This document shows, piece after piece, positions 5,784-6,012 of a stretch of DNA of 6,012 nucleotides (the first letter of the stretch is position 1; each line of letters opens with the position of its first letter). The stretch comes from Planctomycetota bacterium. GTDB taxonomy: Bacteria; Planctomycetota; UBA1135; GCA-002686595. The translations under genes were made by a program, and so were the position numbers. Location: the NCBI GenBank assembly GCA_029259675.1, contig JAJDES010000121.1, forward strand, positions 1-6,012, written 5' to 3'. The notes below the pieces were generated by a model. The model saw nothing but the letters and a program-made list of their open reading frames with translations, did not search any database and was not told the DNA's origin.

Positions 5784-6012
5784 TTTGCTTGAACGGTTTC
5801 CTCTTCCGTTTGCTTCAGGGCGCGCGCTTTACGGTCGGATTGCATGGCTGCTTCAAGGGCCACAAGGCCCCACTTCCAAACGGTGCGCACGATGAAGAAA
5901 CAAAGAGCACCTCGCAGGGAGGCAACCCAGGCCGGGGCGCTTTCGAAAAGCGATGCCAGCGCCGTAATGGCTCCGGCTGCCACGGCCAAACGCTGCCCAA
6001 GGGCCCGCCAGG
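5780..6012 (-). CDS. partial small membrane protein upstream of fliA (5' end outside window)
   Basis: The frame is open from the right edge to TGA 5782-5780, giving at least 77 residues. A TTG at 5989 and a GTG at 5983 could serve as starts, but neither has a clear Shine-Dalgarno and the frame continues upstream, so a longer gene is more likely. The visible part has two hydrophobic segments: one Ala/Leu-rich ('AVAAGAITALASLF') and one with aromatics ('ALCFFIVRTVWKWGLVAL'). A charged cytoplasmic-type tail follows, rich in Lys, Arg and Glu. It is probably a two-helix inner-membrane protein or the C-terminus of a larger one. flhF and flhG commonly precede fliA in other bacteria, and this is neither. 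No family is recognised. It appears to be co-transcribed with fliA, 78 nt downstream. Confidence 0.65.
   Translation of the reverse strand, partial: WRALGQRLAVAAGAITALASLFESAPAWVASLRGALCFFIVRTVWKWGLVALEAAMQSDRKARALKQTEEETVQAK

Overview
The window looks like chromosomal DNA from a motile, probably Gram-negative bacterium. By eye it is balanced to moderately GC-rich. Planctomycetota or a deltaproteobacterial-type lineage would fit: it has a FliA/WhiG-type flagellar sigma factor, two lipoproteins with signal-peptidase-II motifs, and a very long extracytoplasmic protein built from tandem carboxypeptidase-regulatory-like beta-sandwich units, a type common in those groups. The lineage is an inference; no marker here fixes it.

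Layout. Positions 1-158 are non-coding or hold only the tail of an upstream gene, and contain two nested inverted repeats. Positions 159-3158 (+) encode a 999-residue signal-anchored protein with about ten repeated beta-sandwich units and no recognisable catalytic domain. Positions 3159-3274 are a short convergent intergenic region with a GC-rich palindrome that may be a terminator for both sides. From 3275 to the right edge everything runs on the minus strand as one tightly packed operon. In transcription order: a small membrane protein gene cut by the window edge (5780-6012), fliA (4970-5701), an 80-residue hydrophilic acidic protein (4715-4957), an 81-residue protein with a C-x-C motif (4470-4715), a coiled-coil lipoprotein (3877-4473) and a lipoprotein with a CsgG/TolB-N-like pattern (3275-3880).

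The last four genes are joined by a 12-nt gap (fliA to the 80-aa gene) and then TGATG, ATGA and GTGA stop/start overlaps. They are therefore almost certainly translated together with fliA. These overlaps also settle the start of the terminal lipoprotein: a GTG at 3880, not the longer upstream reading frame.

How they may work together. FliA directs RNA polymerase to late flagellar and chemotaxis genes. The four uncharacterised proteins behind it are candidates for flagellum accessory functions: an anti-sigma or export partner among the small proteins, and an outer-membrane flagellar or periplasmic assembly for the two lipoproteins. That is inferred from operon position only. The large plus-strand protein is convergent to the operon and need not be related to it. 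The most interesting part of the window is the fliA-coupled block of four unnamed genes.
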